A stretch of 64,000 nt of DNA from Selaginella moellendorffii (lineage: Eukaryota > Streptophyta > Lycopodiopsida > Selaginellales > Selaginellaceae), in assembly GCF_000143415.4 (NCBI RefSeq), contig NW_003314267.1, forward strand, positions 1,985,497 through 2,049,496. The letters are read 5' to 3'. Below, piece after piece: positions 12,577 through 22,229 of this stretch (its first letter is position 1; each line of letters begins with the position of its first letter). Both the position numbers and the translations under genes were made by a program. The notes under the pieces were generated by a model that saw nothing but the letters and a program-made list of their open reading frames with translations, was not told where the DNA came from and made no database searches.

Positions 12577-13405
12577 CTATAAATTTTTACACCCTCTGTT
12601 CTTTTCCCACTCTTTGGTTGGATGATAATTTAACAAGCGGAGTTCTTCTTCGGCCCTTGCAAGCTTCGTTCTATTGCTGTTCTGTACAGTGAAAAGCTCG
12701 AGGAATGTCAAAAGCCAGTCTCTACACATGAAAACTTACAAGATTCCTTTGCAGCCTCTGCATTTGTTCCCTGCAAACTTTAACCTCCATTTCGAGATTG
12801 TGCCTGTGACTGTCTGGATCCACCAATTGCTGCTGCTGTATCACTTGCTGGTGTCGAGTTCTTACCGCTTGCGGTTGCCAGATTTGAAGAGCAGTCGAGG
12901 CTTGCCTGCACTGACATAAGTGGTCTTTCTTTCTCAATCCAAAGCCATTACCTTGCATTGTCTGCTCTGATTAGTTCTCTACTTGCTAATGCCACTCTCC
13001 TCTTCTCAAGCACAAAATCTCGTGCCAAAGTCTTGTACTCCCTCTGGAGCAGCAAGATCTGGCTCTGGATCCTCAGCATACGCCGGTTATAATCGTTCTG
13101 TCTGGAGAGTTTGATCCTTCCATACCTGGAGAAGAAAAAATGAAAATTTTCTCAAGAGCTAGGCTAGGAGAAGCTCACCTTGTTGCAAATCGCCTCTTCC
13201 ACGCCACCGCTGTCTCTCCTTCTGTCATGCTACTGCTGCTGCCCAGCTCCTGGTCCCAAAGCAGCCTCCAAATGCAATCCAATTCACTCACGCGTCGCAG
13301 CGCCCGGCACGCCATCGAGATCAAACACACATCCCTGTAATCCAGCCGCGATCGCTCCACGGCGCCAAGGATCACTCGCTGCCAGAGCTCGTCTGGAAGA
13401 TCCAT
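12577..13405 (-). CDS. SKIP24: F-box protein SKIP24-like
   Basis: Substrate-receptor subunit of an SCF ubiquitin ligase, by family. Four exons on the minus strand: 13405-13179, 13125-12952, 12905-12740 and 12681-12577; 223 aa. It starts with a clear F-box (MDLPDELWQRVILGAVE). A charged helical region follows, likely coiled coil and rich in Leu, Gln and Arg. The conserved block LQIWQPQAVRTRHQQV matches the plant SKIP24 feature NVWQPEVVRGRQKQ. The C-terminal piece AEEELRLLNYHPTKEW also matches. Frame is continuous across all three junctions. The start codon is only 5 bp from the repeated promoter sequence described at 13411-13475. Confidence 0.87.
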
Positions 13406-13410
13406 AATCG

Positions 13411-13475
13411 AAGAGCCCTAACATTTCAAAGGGTTAAAAAAGTGCCAAGGGGAAAAAGATCTTTAGGGTTTAAAG
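13411..13475. repeat. Promoter-proximal direct repeat, copy 1
   Basis: Starts AAGAGCCCTAACATTTCAAA and ends TTTAGGGTTTAAAG. It is nearly identical to 18141-18194 apart from small gaps. It sits immediately upstream of the SKIP24 ATG and includes a telo-box at 13462-13471. Confidence 0.8.
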
Positions 13476-13503
13476 AAAATTAACGCGGAATTTTCTTAGG
13501 GTT

Positions 13504-14590
13504 TTGGGATATTGGAGGGTGGTGGAGCAGCGATTATTTTGTGCGGAATTCAAGGAAGAGTGGCTGACGTCCAATCCACCTACAGGGCGGGCAAAGAAGG
13601 ATCTTGAGGAGGAGCTGGAAATTGCTGGCAATCTCAAGGTTGCTGTTCAGACTGGGGAGAGCACTTACCGCTTTCGAACCAACACAGTCGGGCAGCCTGA
13701 CCTGTTTGTCAAGGGCGCAATAGATCGGCCTCTCATCGTTGGAATTGTCGACTTCCATCATGCTGTAGAAGAAGCTGTAAGGTCTGGCTTGGGTTTCCTT
13801 GTTCGTGAACTCATCCATGTTACAGGAGGCTTTTTACGTACATGATGATCACCGGTGCTTGTTTTGGTGTGGTCGTGGATGCTGGATCCATCCAGTATGC
13901 CAAGATGAGTCAAAGAGACACGCTCCAACTTTACCTGTTCGCTCCGGTCGGCACTCGGTTTTCTGCTTCAGCTGGCAAGAGACGAACCTGAACCTCCACA
14001 GCAGTCGATTGGTGATTACGCGCTAAGCTTATCCAAGCTCACGCCCAGGGATTCTCGAGTGGTGGAAAGCTTCAAGTCCAGCACAGGTCATGTCATTCAA
14101 TCGTTCAAGACATGGTGAATCTCAGCTTTGAAGACTTGGAGGATGTCTCTTGCAAGTGGCAGAGAGACGCTAAGTCATCTGTCGTCTCCGCCAAGTACAA
14201 GCAGCAGCCGGTGGTTCTCAAGGTGCGGGACTTGACTACTCCCTGGCTTCTGGGCGTGGAGACGTACCTCCTTAAGAGGTGGACGCGTACAAGACGCTCC
14301 ACACACTGCAGGCACGCTCCACGCCTAGTCTCGTGGGACTTCTTGTGTGGGACAATGTTCGCCTGAGACCCCTGGCGTGAATCCTGGCAAGAGCCTCATA
14401 GGCAGGAGCAAGTGCTGCTTGTATGTCTCGCACGCTAAACATCAAGTAGCTACTCAGAGGCCAACCTTCGTCGCTGGACGGGGACTTGACGCCTCTCAAG
14501 ATCCTCCTCAGAAGAGGAAGCAGCAGCAGCCAGTTTCTTGGGTTAAGATCATTGGCTTCTCCTCTGCTTCCTACGTCCATGTTGCTGAAG
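13504..14590 (+). pseudogene. Broken gene with nuclease-like and kinase-like segments
   Basis: Not recognised as a named gene. A first segment (13504-13779) ends in TVGQPDLFVKG...RPLIVGIVDFHHAVEEA, resembling the core of PD-(D/E)XK nuclease folds. After an apparent intron (GT at 13780, AG at 13826) the reading frame is lost: the sensible continuation (MITGACFGVVVDAGS, LQLYLFAPVGTRFSAS) is one frame off and hits stops near 13990. From 14112 the text FEDLEDVSCKWQRD, QQPVVLKVRDLTTPW, ETYLLKRW, ARSTPSLVGLLVWDN looks like the N-lobe of a protein-kinase-like fold, including a VVLKV that could hold the ATP-binding Lys; it needs another frame change near 14283. The order nuclease-then-kinase recalls Crinkler-type proteins. 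This is a hypothesis from pattern only. At least three frame breaks mean it is probably dead. Confidence 0.45.
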
Positions 14591-14597
14591 GGGGGAG

Positions 14598-15074
14598 ATG
14601 GCTAAGCTTCATCAATGTTTCGAGGAGGTCTTCGAGTTCGTTCAGGCGGGAGGAGGGCATGGCAGTGGATCGCTTCCGCCTTTCTTTGCAGAAAAGCTCG
14701 TCGATTGTCCACAATTTCCCAAGATTCGAGATCTTCTCAACGCGTACGTGAATGTTCCAATCGTAGGTACATGTGTGCTTGGTTTTCAGGTTGGGTGTCA
14801 ACCTGCAAGGAGATGACGACGAGTCGTTATCCAAGACGGAGCATCTGAAGCGTCTGATTTGTAAGCTCACGTCTCTCCTGCCGTGTTCATGCTTTTTGAT
14901 CCGTGTTTTCAGGTTGTCTCACGACTTCAAAGAGTACACATGCTGCTCGATGCGTTGACGGCTCTGGTCGACAACCCGAAACTCCTTGAAGAGGAGCTTC
15001 GCTTCGATGGGCTCATGAGGTTCCTCGCAGATGAAGAAAAGAAACATATGAAAGGCGGCAGCGTACTTGCATAA
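14598..15074 (+). pseudogene. Unrecognised gene fragment
   Basis: I do not recognise the family. Frame 1 reads MAKLHQCFEEVFEFVQ...AEKLVDCPQFPKIRDLLNA. A 46-bp intron (GTACGT...TTTCAG) would join it in frame to LGVNLQGDDDESLSKTEHLKRL. The last part (14928-15074) reads VVSRLQRVHMLLDALTALVDNPKLLEEELRFDG and ends GGSVLA-stop. The third piece does not join in frame with any GT donor I can find. The text is acidic and helix-like with normal codon composition, so it derives from a real gene. Given the broken join and its position among other fragments, I call it a probable pseudogene. Confidence 0.35.
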
Positions 15075-15165
15075 TGCATGATCCAGTCTAGCAAAAGCGC
15101 GTATCAATCAAGTTCCTCACTGTTCTAACAGATGTTTTTTTATTCTTCACCTTTTGTTGTTTGCA

Positions 15166-15530
15166 ATGGCCACCGCTGCTGCTGGCGCTGCTGCTACCAC
15201 GCCCACCTGCGGCTGCACTGCGGGGTGTGCTTGTGGGAATCCATGCCCATAGATCTTGATTGATCGACAAATCCTTGGATCACGGATGTGCAGCAATGGG
15301 TGCTGCTGGACGAAGGTTGTTTTCCTATCGATTAAATGCTGGTTTGGCAACTCCTTTGATCCTGTGCTAGTGGCCACGACGGAGTTTTCTGCGAATGCGG
15401 TGAGAACTGCAAGTGTGAGACATGCACCTGTGGCCTCAGGCGAGCCCTTCTGCAAGTGCGGCCGGACGTGCAGTTGCGAGACTTTGCTCTTGCCCCAAGC
15501 CAGTGCAAGGTTGATGGACTCAAGAGAGAT
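15166..15530 (+). pseudogene. Cysteine-rich metallothionein-like fragment
   Basis: The ATG at 15166 opens a 28-codon frame with CGCTAGCACGNPC, a CxC/CxxxC pattern. A second part after an AG at 15417 approx reads GVFCECGENCKCETCTCG, again dense in CxC. Together these resemble plant metallothioneins, metal-binding proteins with Cys clusters separated by a spacer. A stop at 15250 follows the first cluster. A GT inside the first exon would allow one in-frame join, and a third Cys-rich stretch (KCGRTCSCE, near 15452) is in another frame. Functional state is uncertain and exon limits are guesses. Confidence 0.4.
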
Positions 15531-15942
15531 TTTTTTGCAATTTTTTGCCGAACAATATTTTGCAAGTTTTGCTTTGAGAAATAAATCCTTGACCATAGTT
15601 TTATAATTTCAATGCTTTAGATCCTCGATCTTTTGATGAAGAACTGGAACAACGCTCGCTTGTTGTCATCCAGCTTTCTATACTTCTAAAATCTCTTCCA
15701 ACGAGGAGATCTTCCATTACCATCATCACGTCCGAAAATCAAAACTCTCCAAAACTGAAAAAGAGAGACATTTTCTCTTCTCTATGGCCTGTGACTATTG
15801 GCAAAGAAACGGCAAAGAAGCTGGTCCGGAGTGCTCACCAAGAGGAAGCCATGTTTTCTTGTGAGGCTAAGCGTTTTTTAAAAATCACTCCATAGTAACA
15901 TTGTGTGTCCTTTTATCCTTAACGTTTGGAACCAAGTTTTTT

Positions 15943-16515
15943 TCATTCCAGCAATCCATAAACCAACACTTTTGATTCCTCCTCCCAAGGTATTTCCACT
16001 TCTATTGTTCGTTGCCTATGTGGTCGGCCACTGGGCAGTCTATCTGGACGTTGTTTCGGGCCTGGATATGGAATTGACTCCTCCCATCCCTCCATTCCTG
16101 GAACTATCCACAACTCATTTTCCTGTCGACTATCCAAGTATTGGAAGATTTCAGGCTCCATGCCTGGAAATAGCAATTTGTTGACATCTTCCCAAATGTA
16201 AGGATGCTCCTTTGGGTGTTGATCAACTCTGTAGATACTAAATCTCACCTCCTCCACCTTGTCAAACACGCCTGCCAGCCACAAAATCCTCAAAGAGCAC
16301 AACATTTGCAAGGTGTCTTCATCCATGCCAGTCTCCCAGCGCTGGATTTCAAAGTTGTAGCCCTTCCAGTTGGTCTCCATGGTGATGGCAAGAGCGCGTT
16401 CGTTTTTGTGGTAGTGTATCCGTCCCCACAGTGCTACAAACTTTTCAACTATCAAATCTTGAGCTTCAGCCGGGAGGCTTGAGAGATGCTCAATAAACAT
16501 TTTTTCGCTCTCCAT
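15943..16515 (-). CDS. Hypothetical protein, 190 aa
   Basis: Uninterrupted minus-strand frame beginning MESEKMFIEHLSSLPAEAQD and rich in Trp, Glu and Tyr, unlike a chance ORF. The first ~135 residues look protein-like (IHYHKNERALAITME, EVRFSIYRVDQHPKE, KLLFPGMEPEIFQYL). The last ~40 residues (GPKQRPDRLPSGRPHRQR) look less so and may follow a frameshift. No domain, signal peptide or membrane segment is seen. It lies within the 4.7-kb inserted patchwork, so it may be a gene fragment. I cannot assign a function. Confidence 0.4.
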   Translation of the reverse strand: MESEKMFIEHLSSLPAEAQDLIVEKFVALWGRIHYHKNERALAITMETNWKGYNFEIQRWETGMDEDTLQMLCSLRILWLAGVFDKVEEVRFSIYRVDQHPKEHPYIWEDVNKLLFPGMEPEIFQYLDSRQENELWIVPGMEGWEESIPYPGPKQRPDRLPSGRPHRQRTIEVEIPWEEESKVLVYGLLE

Positions 16516-16617
16516 TGAAATTAATAAAACCTAAACCTTTTGAGCATTTAAATAGCGTAAAGGCTTAGCAAAAGGTGACATAACTAATATCCCTTTTTAC
16601 ATTGTTAAGTAAGTAAG

Positions 16618-16779
16618 CTAATGTTTGATTTTTGTAGTAATAATATACATGCGATGGAAGAAGACATCGATCCCAATTTCAAAATTTGTTGCTCGGAGCC
16701 ATAAGGCTTCAGGAACTTCCCTCCACTGTGCAGCCTCAGCATCATTAGGTGACACGTACAAGTTTATGCCAAAGAAGTC
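16618..16779 (-). pseudogene. Possible exon fragment, unknown protein
   Basis: A minus-strand frame reads DFFGINLYVSPNDAEAAQW followed by REVPEALWLRATNFEIGIDV and stops at 16618. It lacks an ATG and an upstream exon. Composition is protein-like and similar in style to the adjacent 190-aa frame, but I could not link the two. Confidence 0.25.
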
Positions 16780-17127
16780 ATTTCAGAGCCAAGTTAAAAG
16801 ATGTTCCAAAAACTGCATTTCAAACAAGGATGGGTTACTACAAGTTTTTAGTGAGGCCATTTAATTTGACAAAACCTCTTGAGCTTGGGTTCCAGAAGGA
16901 ACCAGACGTGGCATGGAACGATCTGGTTGAGGATCATGATGGAGCCCATGAGAGATCCGGATGTGATACCATCGCCATCTTGCTCGGCTGCTGCTGCAAG
17001 AATGAGAGTAACGCGTCGCTCTTATTTTGGTGTTGGCGTGAAGATGAAGCCACAACGAAGCTAGCTCCCGCGTATTTTCTTGTAGAGAAAATCTCGTGAC
17101 TGCGACGCTCACGACGCTCAAAGAACT

Positions 17128-17860
17128 GTGTCATCCAAGGGGTGGGAGACGGAGCTCTCGATCCCCGAGTACGTCCGCAACAACACCCAAACAGGATCCA
17201 CTAGCAAGCCGAATCGCAACCTCACCAGGGGCGAGCCATTAGAGGACAAGTGCAAAGGCGTCACATTCTCCTGGGTCTTCAACGTCATGGAGCCCTCCAC
17301 CAGTGGACGCTTCAGCTATTTCGATCGAAGCGGAGGAACACACCGAGAGTACGTTGTCCAACCAAGTTCACAGGAGGCACAAGTATATACTCTTGCCGGA
17401 GTACATGAGGGAAGTCATCAAGCTCGGCGAGAGTTTGAAGCGACAGAACCAAGACCGGCAGCTCTACACCAACATAACTCGGACGACTGGGGTTACATGG
17501 ACGCCACGAGCCTGGCGCTGGATCCCGAGCTCAAAAACAAGATCATCTAGGACCTGGAGTCGTTCATGGCTAGCAAGAAGTTCTTTAGCAGGGTAGGGAG
17601 AGCTTGGAAGCGTATCTCTTGTATGGGCCTCCGGGGACGGGGAAGTCGTCACTCATCGCGGCCATAGCGAACTACACGCAGTACGATGACTACGATATGG
17701 AGCTGACTGAGGTAAAGAGAAATGCCCGACTTGAGGAAGCTGCTCATGGGGATTTCCAACAAGGCGATCATCGTGATCGAGGACATCGACTGCTCTCTGG
17801 AGCTCAAGAAGAGGGGGAAGCCAGCGCCATAGGAAGAAACCAAGAAGAGAGATAGAGAGC
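17128..17860 (+). pseudogene. BCS1-like AAA-ATPase pseudogene (mitochondrial OM66/ASD type)
   Basis: Plant BCS1-type AAA ATPases are membrane-anchored ATP-driven chaperones. Recognisable parts appear in changing frames: HKYILLPEYMREVIKLGESL (about 17368-17430), LALDPELKNKII, SKKFFSRVGRAWKR, the Walker A region LLYGPPGTGKSSLIAAIANY (about 17611-17670), then NKAIIVIEDIDCSLELKKR with the Walker B Asp-Glu replaced by the family-typical VIEDID. The frame shifts at about 17370, 17460, 17605 and 17715, and an in-frame stop interrupts the text at 17548. There is no membrane anchor upstream and no C-terminal half. Sequence to ~18130 has Lys/Glu-rich frames (KKVKKRAAGHPRQK) that may be further remnants. 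Confidence 0.75.
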
Positions 17861-18140
17861 CCGAGAAAAAAGTTAAGAAAAGAGCAGCAGGTCATCCCCG
17901 ACAGAAAGTGATTGAGGCACTGCAGGATCGAAAGGAGCAGGCTGCAAAGAAAGAGGGAGAAAGAGGAAAGAAGTATAACACAATTGCTGTCCTTTTCTTA
18001 CTATGCATCACTACAAAGATAAAAAAAACGCACTTAGATCCGAAAAGAGCGATAGTCTGCTGCGACACAAAAGCCGCAAGGTCGCTTGTTGGCATTTTTG
18101 AGAGCTCAAAAATCAATGCAAGTGTGGTCAGATAAGTCTT

Positions 18141-18194
18141 AAGAGCCCTAACATTTCAAAAGGTTAAAAGTGAAAAAGGTTTTAGGGTTTAAAG
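18141..18194. repeat. Promoter-proximal direct repeat, copy 2
   Basis: Second copy of the sequence at 13411-13475, same orientation: AAGAGCCCTAACATTTCAAA ... TTTAGGGTTTAAAG. It ends 8 bp before the serine racemase ATG and carries a telo-box at 18181-18190. Confidence 0.8.
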
Positions 18195-18202
18195 ACACCA
18201 CC

Positions 18203-19483
18203 ATGGCTGTGGAGGATTACGCTGCTAGTCTCGACTCGATCCAGGCAGCTAGGAATCGCATCCAGGGCCAAATCCGCGTGACTCAGGTGATTACGTCGTC
18301 GTCGCTCGATGCGCTCGCCGGGAGGAGCTTGTTCTTCAAATGCGAGCTATTCCAACGCGGGTAAAATCCTTTCTTTCGCTTTTCCAGTGTAGAGTTCTCC
18401 TCTTGGTTCTTCCTCCAGTGGCGCATTTAAGATCAGAGGCGCCTCCAATGCGATCTTCTCTCTCTCGGACGATCAAGCCGAGAGAGGAGTCGTGACGCAC
18501 AGCAGGTAAGAAGATCGAGCTTCCATTCCTTGTCGATGTTCTTTTAGTTTTTGTTCTTGAGTGTTTCTAGATCGTTGCAGTGGCAACCACGCGGCGGCGC
18601 TTGCTCTTGCGGCCAAGCTACGAGGAATTCCAGCGCACATCGTCGTGCCTCGAAATGCTCCAAAGTGTAAAGTCGAGAATGTGGAGCGCTATGGAGGGAA
18701 GATCTCGTGGTGCGATCCAAGCGTTGAGTCGAGAGAGGCCGTGTGTGCCTCCGTGAAGAGCAAAACCAATGCGGTTCTCGTCCATCCTTTCAACGATCCA
18801 CAAGTTATCAGGTGTGAGTTTGACAATCTTCTTTCTCGCTGATGTTCTTGGAGTTTTCTTTTCCAGTGGTCAAGGCACTGTTGCTCTCGAGTTTCTTGAG
18901 CAAGTTCCGCAGCTCGATGTGATCATCGCTCCGATAAGTGGTAATGAACCTTGTTTTTTCTTCTTTGAGCCAGCTTAAATTTTCCATCTTTCGTTTGAAG
19001 GTGGTGGCTTGATATCTGGTATTTCCATCGCTGCAAAAGCGATCAAGCCCGAGATTAAAATTATCGCCGCCGAGCCAACCGGTGCTGATGATGCCGCGCG
19101 TTCCAAAGCAGCCAATTCAGTGCAGACGAACAAACAGACTTGCACCATAGCAGATGGACTGCGAGCATCGCTTGGATCTCTCACTTGGTATTTCAGTTAC
19201 GTGATATCTTTCCAGGTCTAAAAATGCTTCCTTTAGGCCCATCGTTCGTGATTTTGTGGATGAAGTCGTGACCGTCGACGACTCCGCAATCATCGAAGCA
19301 ATGAAGATGTGCTACGAGAGGCTCAAAGTTGTAGTGGAGCCGAGCGGGGCCATCGGTCTAGCGGTGGTTTTGTCTGATAAGTTCCGCTCGAATCCGGCTG
19401 TCAAGCATTGCACCAACGTTGGGATCGTTCTTTCCGGTGGGAACTGTGATCTCACAGGACTTTGGGAGTCCCTTCCCAACTAG
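18203..19483 (+). CDS. SR: Serine racemase (PLP-dependent)
   Basis: Fold-type II PLP enzyme that interconverts L- and D-serine and can dehydrate serine to pyruvate. Six exons: 18203-18360, 18419-18505, 18581-18811, 18867-18940, 19001-19187 and 19237-19483; 327 aa, the usual length. The PLP Schiff-base lysine is Lys57 in GGAFKIRGA. The HSSGNHAAALALAAKL loop contains the serine that acts as the re-face base in the family. The phosphate-binding glycine loop is ISGGGLISG, with three rather than four consecutive glycines. The C-terminal core NVGIVLSGGNCDL holds the Ser that contacts the PLP ring nitrogen. All junctions preserve the frame. The promoter is only ~60 bp of repeat sequence shared with SKIP24. 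Confidence 0.93.
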
Positions 19484-19687
19484 ACCAAGTTCTCTATTCC
19501 AATGTAAGGCTTTTCAATGTTTTCTTTTCATTCCTGACGTGTTCCTCTTTCTCTTCCACTTTAAGTATGGCGTTGCGTTGAATCTTGGGCAACCAGGAAT
19601 AGGAAGAGTACAAGTCACGTATGACAACGATGAATTGGTAAGCACTCAGTGGTGTTTTCTGTCTGAAACTCTTTTACCCCACCTAAC

Positions 19688-21690
19688 TTAGCTTTCGTGC
19701 TGTGACTTCAGAATTTCCATCATGTCATCCACGACCTTGCGTATTTGCTCGCGCGAGTGCAGCGGAGCAGGATAAACAACATTGCAGTGGAGGCAGCCGT
19801 CCCGGATGGAATCAAACAGTGCAAGCGAGGGTCCAACTCCGTGCACGGAAGCACAGCCGACGTAGTCCTCCAGACCAAGCGTGTGTTTCGTCTCCTCCTC
19901 CGACTCGTCAGCTATGACATCCTGGAAGACAACCATGAGAGACGTCCTCAAGGTCCCGGAAGGCGTGAGGTTCGGGTGCTGCAAGGCCTGGAACATGAGA
20001 TAGTTGATATCTCCCATGTCGGTGAAGTGCTTGCGGTTCTTTATGGCGTTGGAAAAAGAGTCGGAGCATCGCCTAGACAGGTCCCAGAAGCCCGTGTCTT
20101 GGTTCACGTGATGCGTGTTCAAGATGGCCGAATGGTAGAATCCTGGATGGATGGAGCAAAGCAGGCTTTTAGAAAGGAAAACGAAGTCACGGGAACAGGA
20201 AGTTTTGGTTTGACAACGTACCAGCAGTGGATCGTGAGAGCGAGTCAATGTGGTTGCGGCAGTCGACGAGGCCGATGATCGCAAAGTGCTCGGATCTATT
20301 GCCGAGTTGCTTGTAGATTGTGGTGGCCCTGAGTCCAGCAGCGACGAGAGCTCCAAACAGGTTGGTTTTCTCGAGAACGCAGCGCTACAAGCACAGAAAA
20401 ACGATCTAGGAGTGAGAACAAGATGGAAAGAAGAAAGAGGCTGGGAAGAAATTATTGCCAGGAACAAACGAGAAGACCGTAGCTTGGAAGAAATGATAGA
20501 GCCAAAAAAAGCTTCGCAACTGAAGAGAAGAACACCCGAGCAAGCAACCAAAACTATGAAAAACGATTCAGGAGTGAAAACAAGATCGAAAAGGAAAGAA
20601 GCTCGGAAGTAACTATTTCCAGGAAGAAAACATCAACATCGTGGAGACGCGAATTATCTGAGACAAGTGAGAGTTTCGCAGAGGCAGCAAGAAGATCGTA
20701 GCTTCGAAGTCAAGGAAGGAATGATAGAACATGAAAGCATGGAACAAGAAGATAATCTCTTGGAAGTCAAGGATAAATCCGAGAAAACTACGCAACTCAA
20801 GAGAAGAACACCAGCAAGAAAAACTATGAACCAAGAAGGGAATTCAACTTCGCAACTCCAAGAGAACACCCAAGCAAAAAATACTATGGAACAAAGAAGA
20901 TCACAGCTGGGAAGAACTCGAAAAGGATGGAAGAAGATCATACCTTTGTGAGGCTTTTGGTGTGCTCCAAGCTGAGAGAAGCTCGGACGAGCTCCGTTCT
21001 CCTGGGCTCTTCAACGTTGTCAAAAGGAAGCAGTGCATGGCGCAGTGATCCCAGCGAGTAGCCCAGCAAATCCACGCCGTGAGCCCAAAAGGGCTTGTTC
21101 GCCTGGCCCCTGGGAATCGCGTCCTCGATCGAGACAAGCTCCTCCACTCCATCGCCATCTTTTCCTTCTTGCTCGTCATCACCCCTCAGGCGATGGAGGA
21201 ATTCGGACATGATCACCGCGGCCGCGGCTCTATCGCACGCCGCGGTGTGGACTCTGATGACAAAGAGAGATTTCTCGCCCAGGCGGTGGAGGCGAGCGAA
21301 GAACACCGGCACTGGCGCGTCGCGATCCGTCCAGGGATTGGAATTCATCTCGGATTCGATCGTCTGGAGCAGCCAATCTTCGGGATCGTCGTCGCCATGC
21401 GCTAGCTCCTGGATCGCTACAGTGGCATTGGCATTCACCTGGAAGGCGGGCTTGTCGGGCTCGATCCACACCAGCTGCGAGAGGAGGCGCGGATGCCTGG
21501 CCAGGACGGCGTCGAGCGCGCATTGGAAGACGCCCACATTCACGGATCGGCAGAACAAGAGGCCGAGGACTGTGATTCCCGTGCCGCTTTCCACCGCGCG
21601 GCACCAATTGTGCTCCGTGGCGCCCAGGATTCGATTGAAAGGACCTTCCTCCAGCCGAGGCGGTCGTGAGGAGCTCTCCTCGTCCGCCAT
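19688..21690 (-). CDS. Condensation/BAHD-like acyltransferase-fold protein
   Basis: Three exons on the minus strand: 21690-20944, 20384-20222 and 20142-19688; 454 aa. Two-domain layout of CoA-dependent acyltransferases: FNRILGATEHNWCRAVE near the start, LDAVLARHPRLLSQLVW in the first half, and a C-terminal half with LFGALVAAGLRATTI, GLVDCRNHIDSL and FTDMGDINYLMFQAL. The usual HHxxxDG site aligns with HTAACDR at residues 148-154: the second (catalytic) His is Thr and Gly is Arg, so catalysis may be altered. The 559-bp first intron is about ten times larger than other introns here and has internal repeats. It faces the 3' end of serine racemase (205 bp between stop codons). Substrate unknown; family assignment is from fold-level pattern. 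Confidence 0.75.
20394..20930. repeat. Degenerate tandem repeats inside the acyltransferase intron
   Basis: Purine-rich on the plus strand, pyrimidine-rich in the sense of the gene. The motif AACGATCTAGGAGTGAGAAC recurs in varied form about 160 bp on (near 20400 and 20562). CGCAACTGAAGAGAAGAACA recurs near 20516, 20792 and, shorter, 20850. The block is open on the plus strand but reads only as Lys/Arg/Glu-rich text. Confidence 0.55.
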
Positions 21691-22229
21691 AGCTAAAGTC
21701 GGGAAGATTAAACCTAATATTATAAAGTAGAACGTATGGTTTGCCTAAATGTTAGCTTCTTACCTTTAACATATAATAGTAAGGAAATTTGTACCAATTT
21801 AGGGCTTGTACCATCCAAACCCCAAAAACAATGGAAGGTGAGTAAGAAGACTAAAATATATTCCTTTTGATTTGGGTGCATAAAATTTTCACTACAAGAC
21901 AAAGGATTTTGATCTGATTTTTAGAGATCTGTTTGAGAAGGAGGTGGCAGGGAAGGTTAAAGCGGTGTTCAAAAAGTGTTTTTGGAATCCTTAGTGGTGT
22001 GAGTGCATAAGCTTAGATTTTAATAAGGATTGGAGAGATTTATGGTTGGTTGTGGAAACACTTGAAAGAGCTCTAGAAGATGCTATTGTGATCCTCACAC
22101 AAAGAAAATGTTTTTTTAAATATGTAAGTAATGTTAAATTTTTAGCTGAATATTATCGGCTATAATCTTACATTTATTTTTTAATCAAAGATAATGTTAA
22201 AAAATGCAATATCAAGATTGTTTTTTGGA
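21691..22229. other. Intergenic spacer
   Basis: Upstream region of the acyltransferase gene, moderately AT-rich, running into degraded transposon sequence. No gene or clear promoter element was recognised. Confidence 0.4.

Noticed and set aside
14272-14580. 102-codon minus-strand ORF reading like a kinase fragment
   Set aside because: The plus strand carries the more coherent text over the same bases; the minus frame has no partner exons.
20250-20950. Lys/Glu-rich plus-strand ORFs
   Set aside because: They fall in the acyltransferase intron and exon 2 antisense; the text derives from purine-rich repeats.
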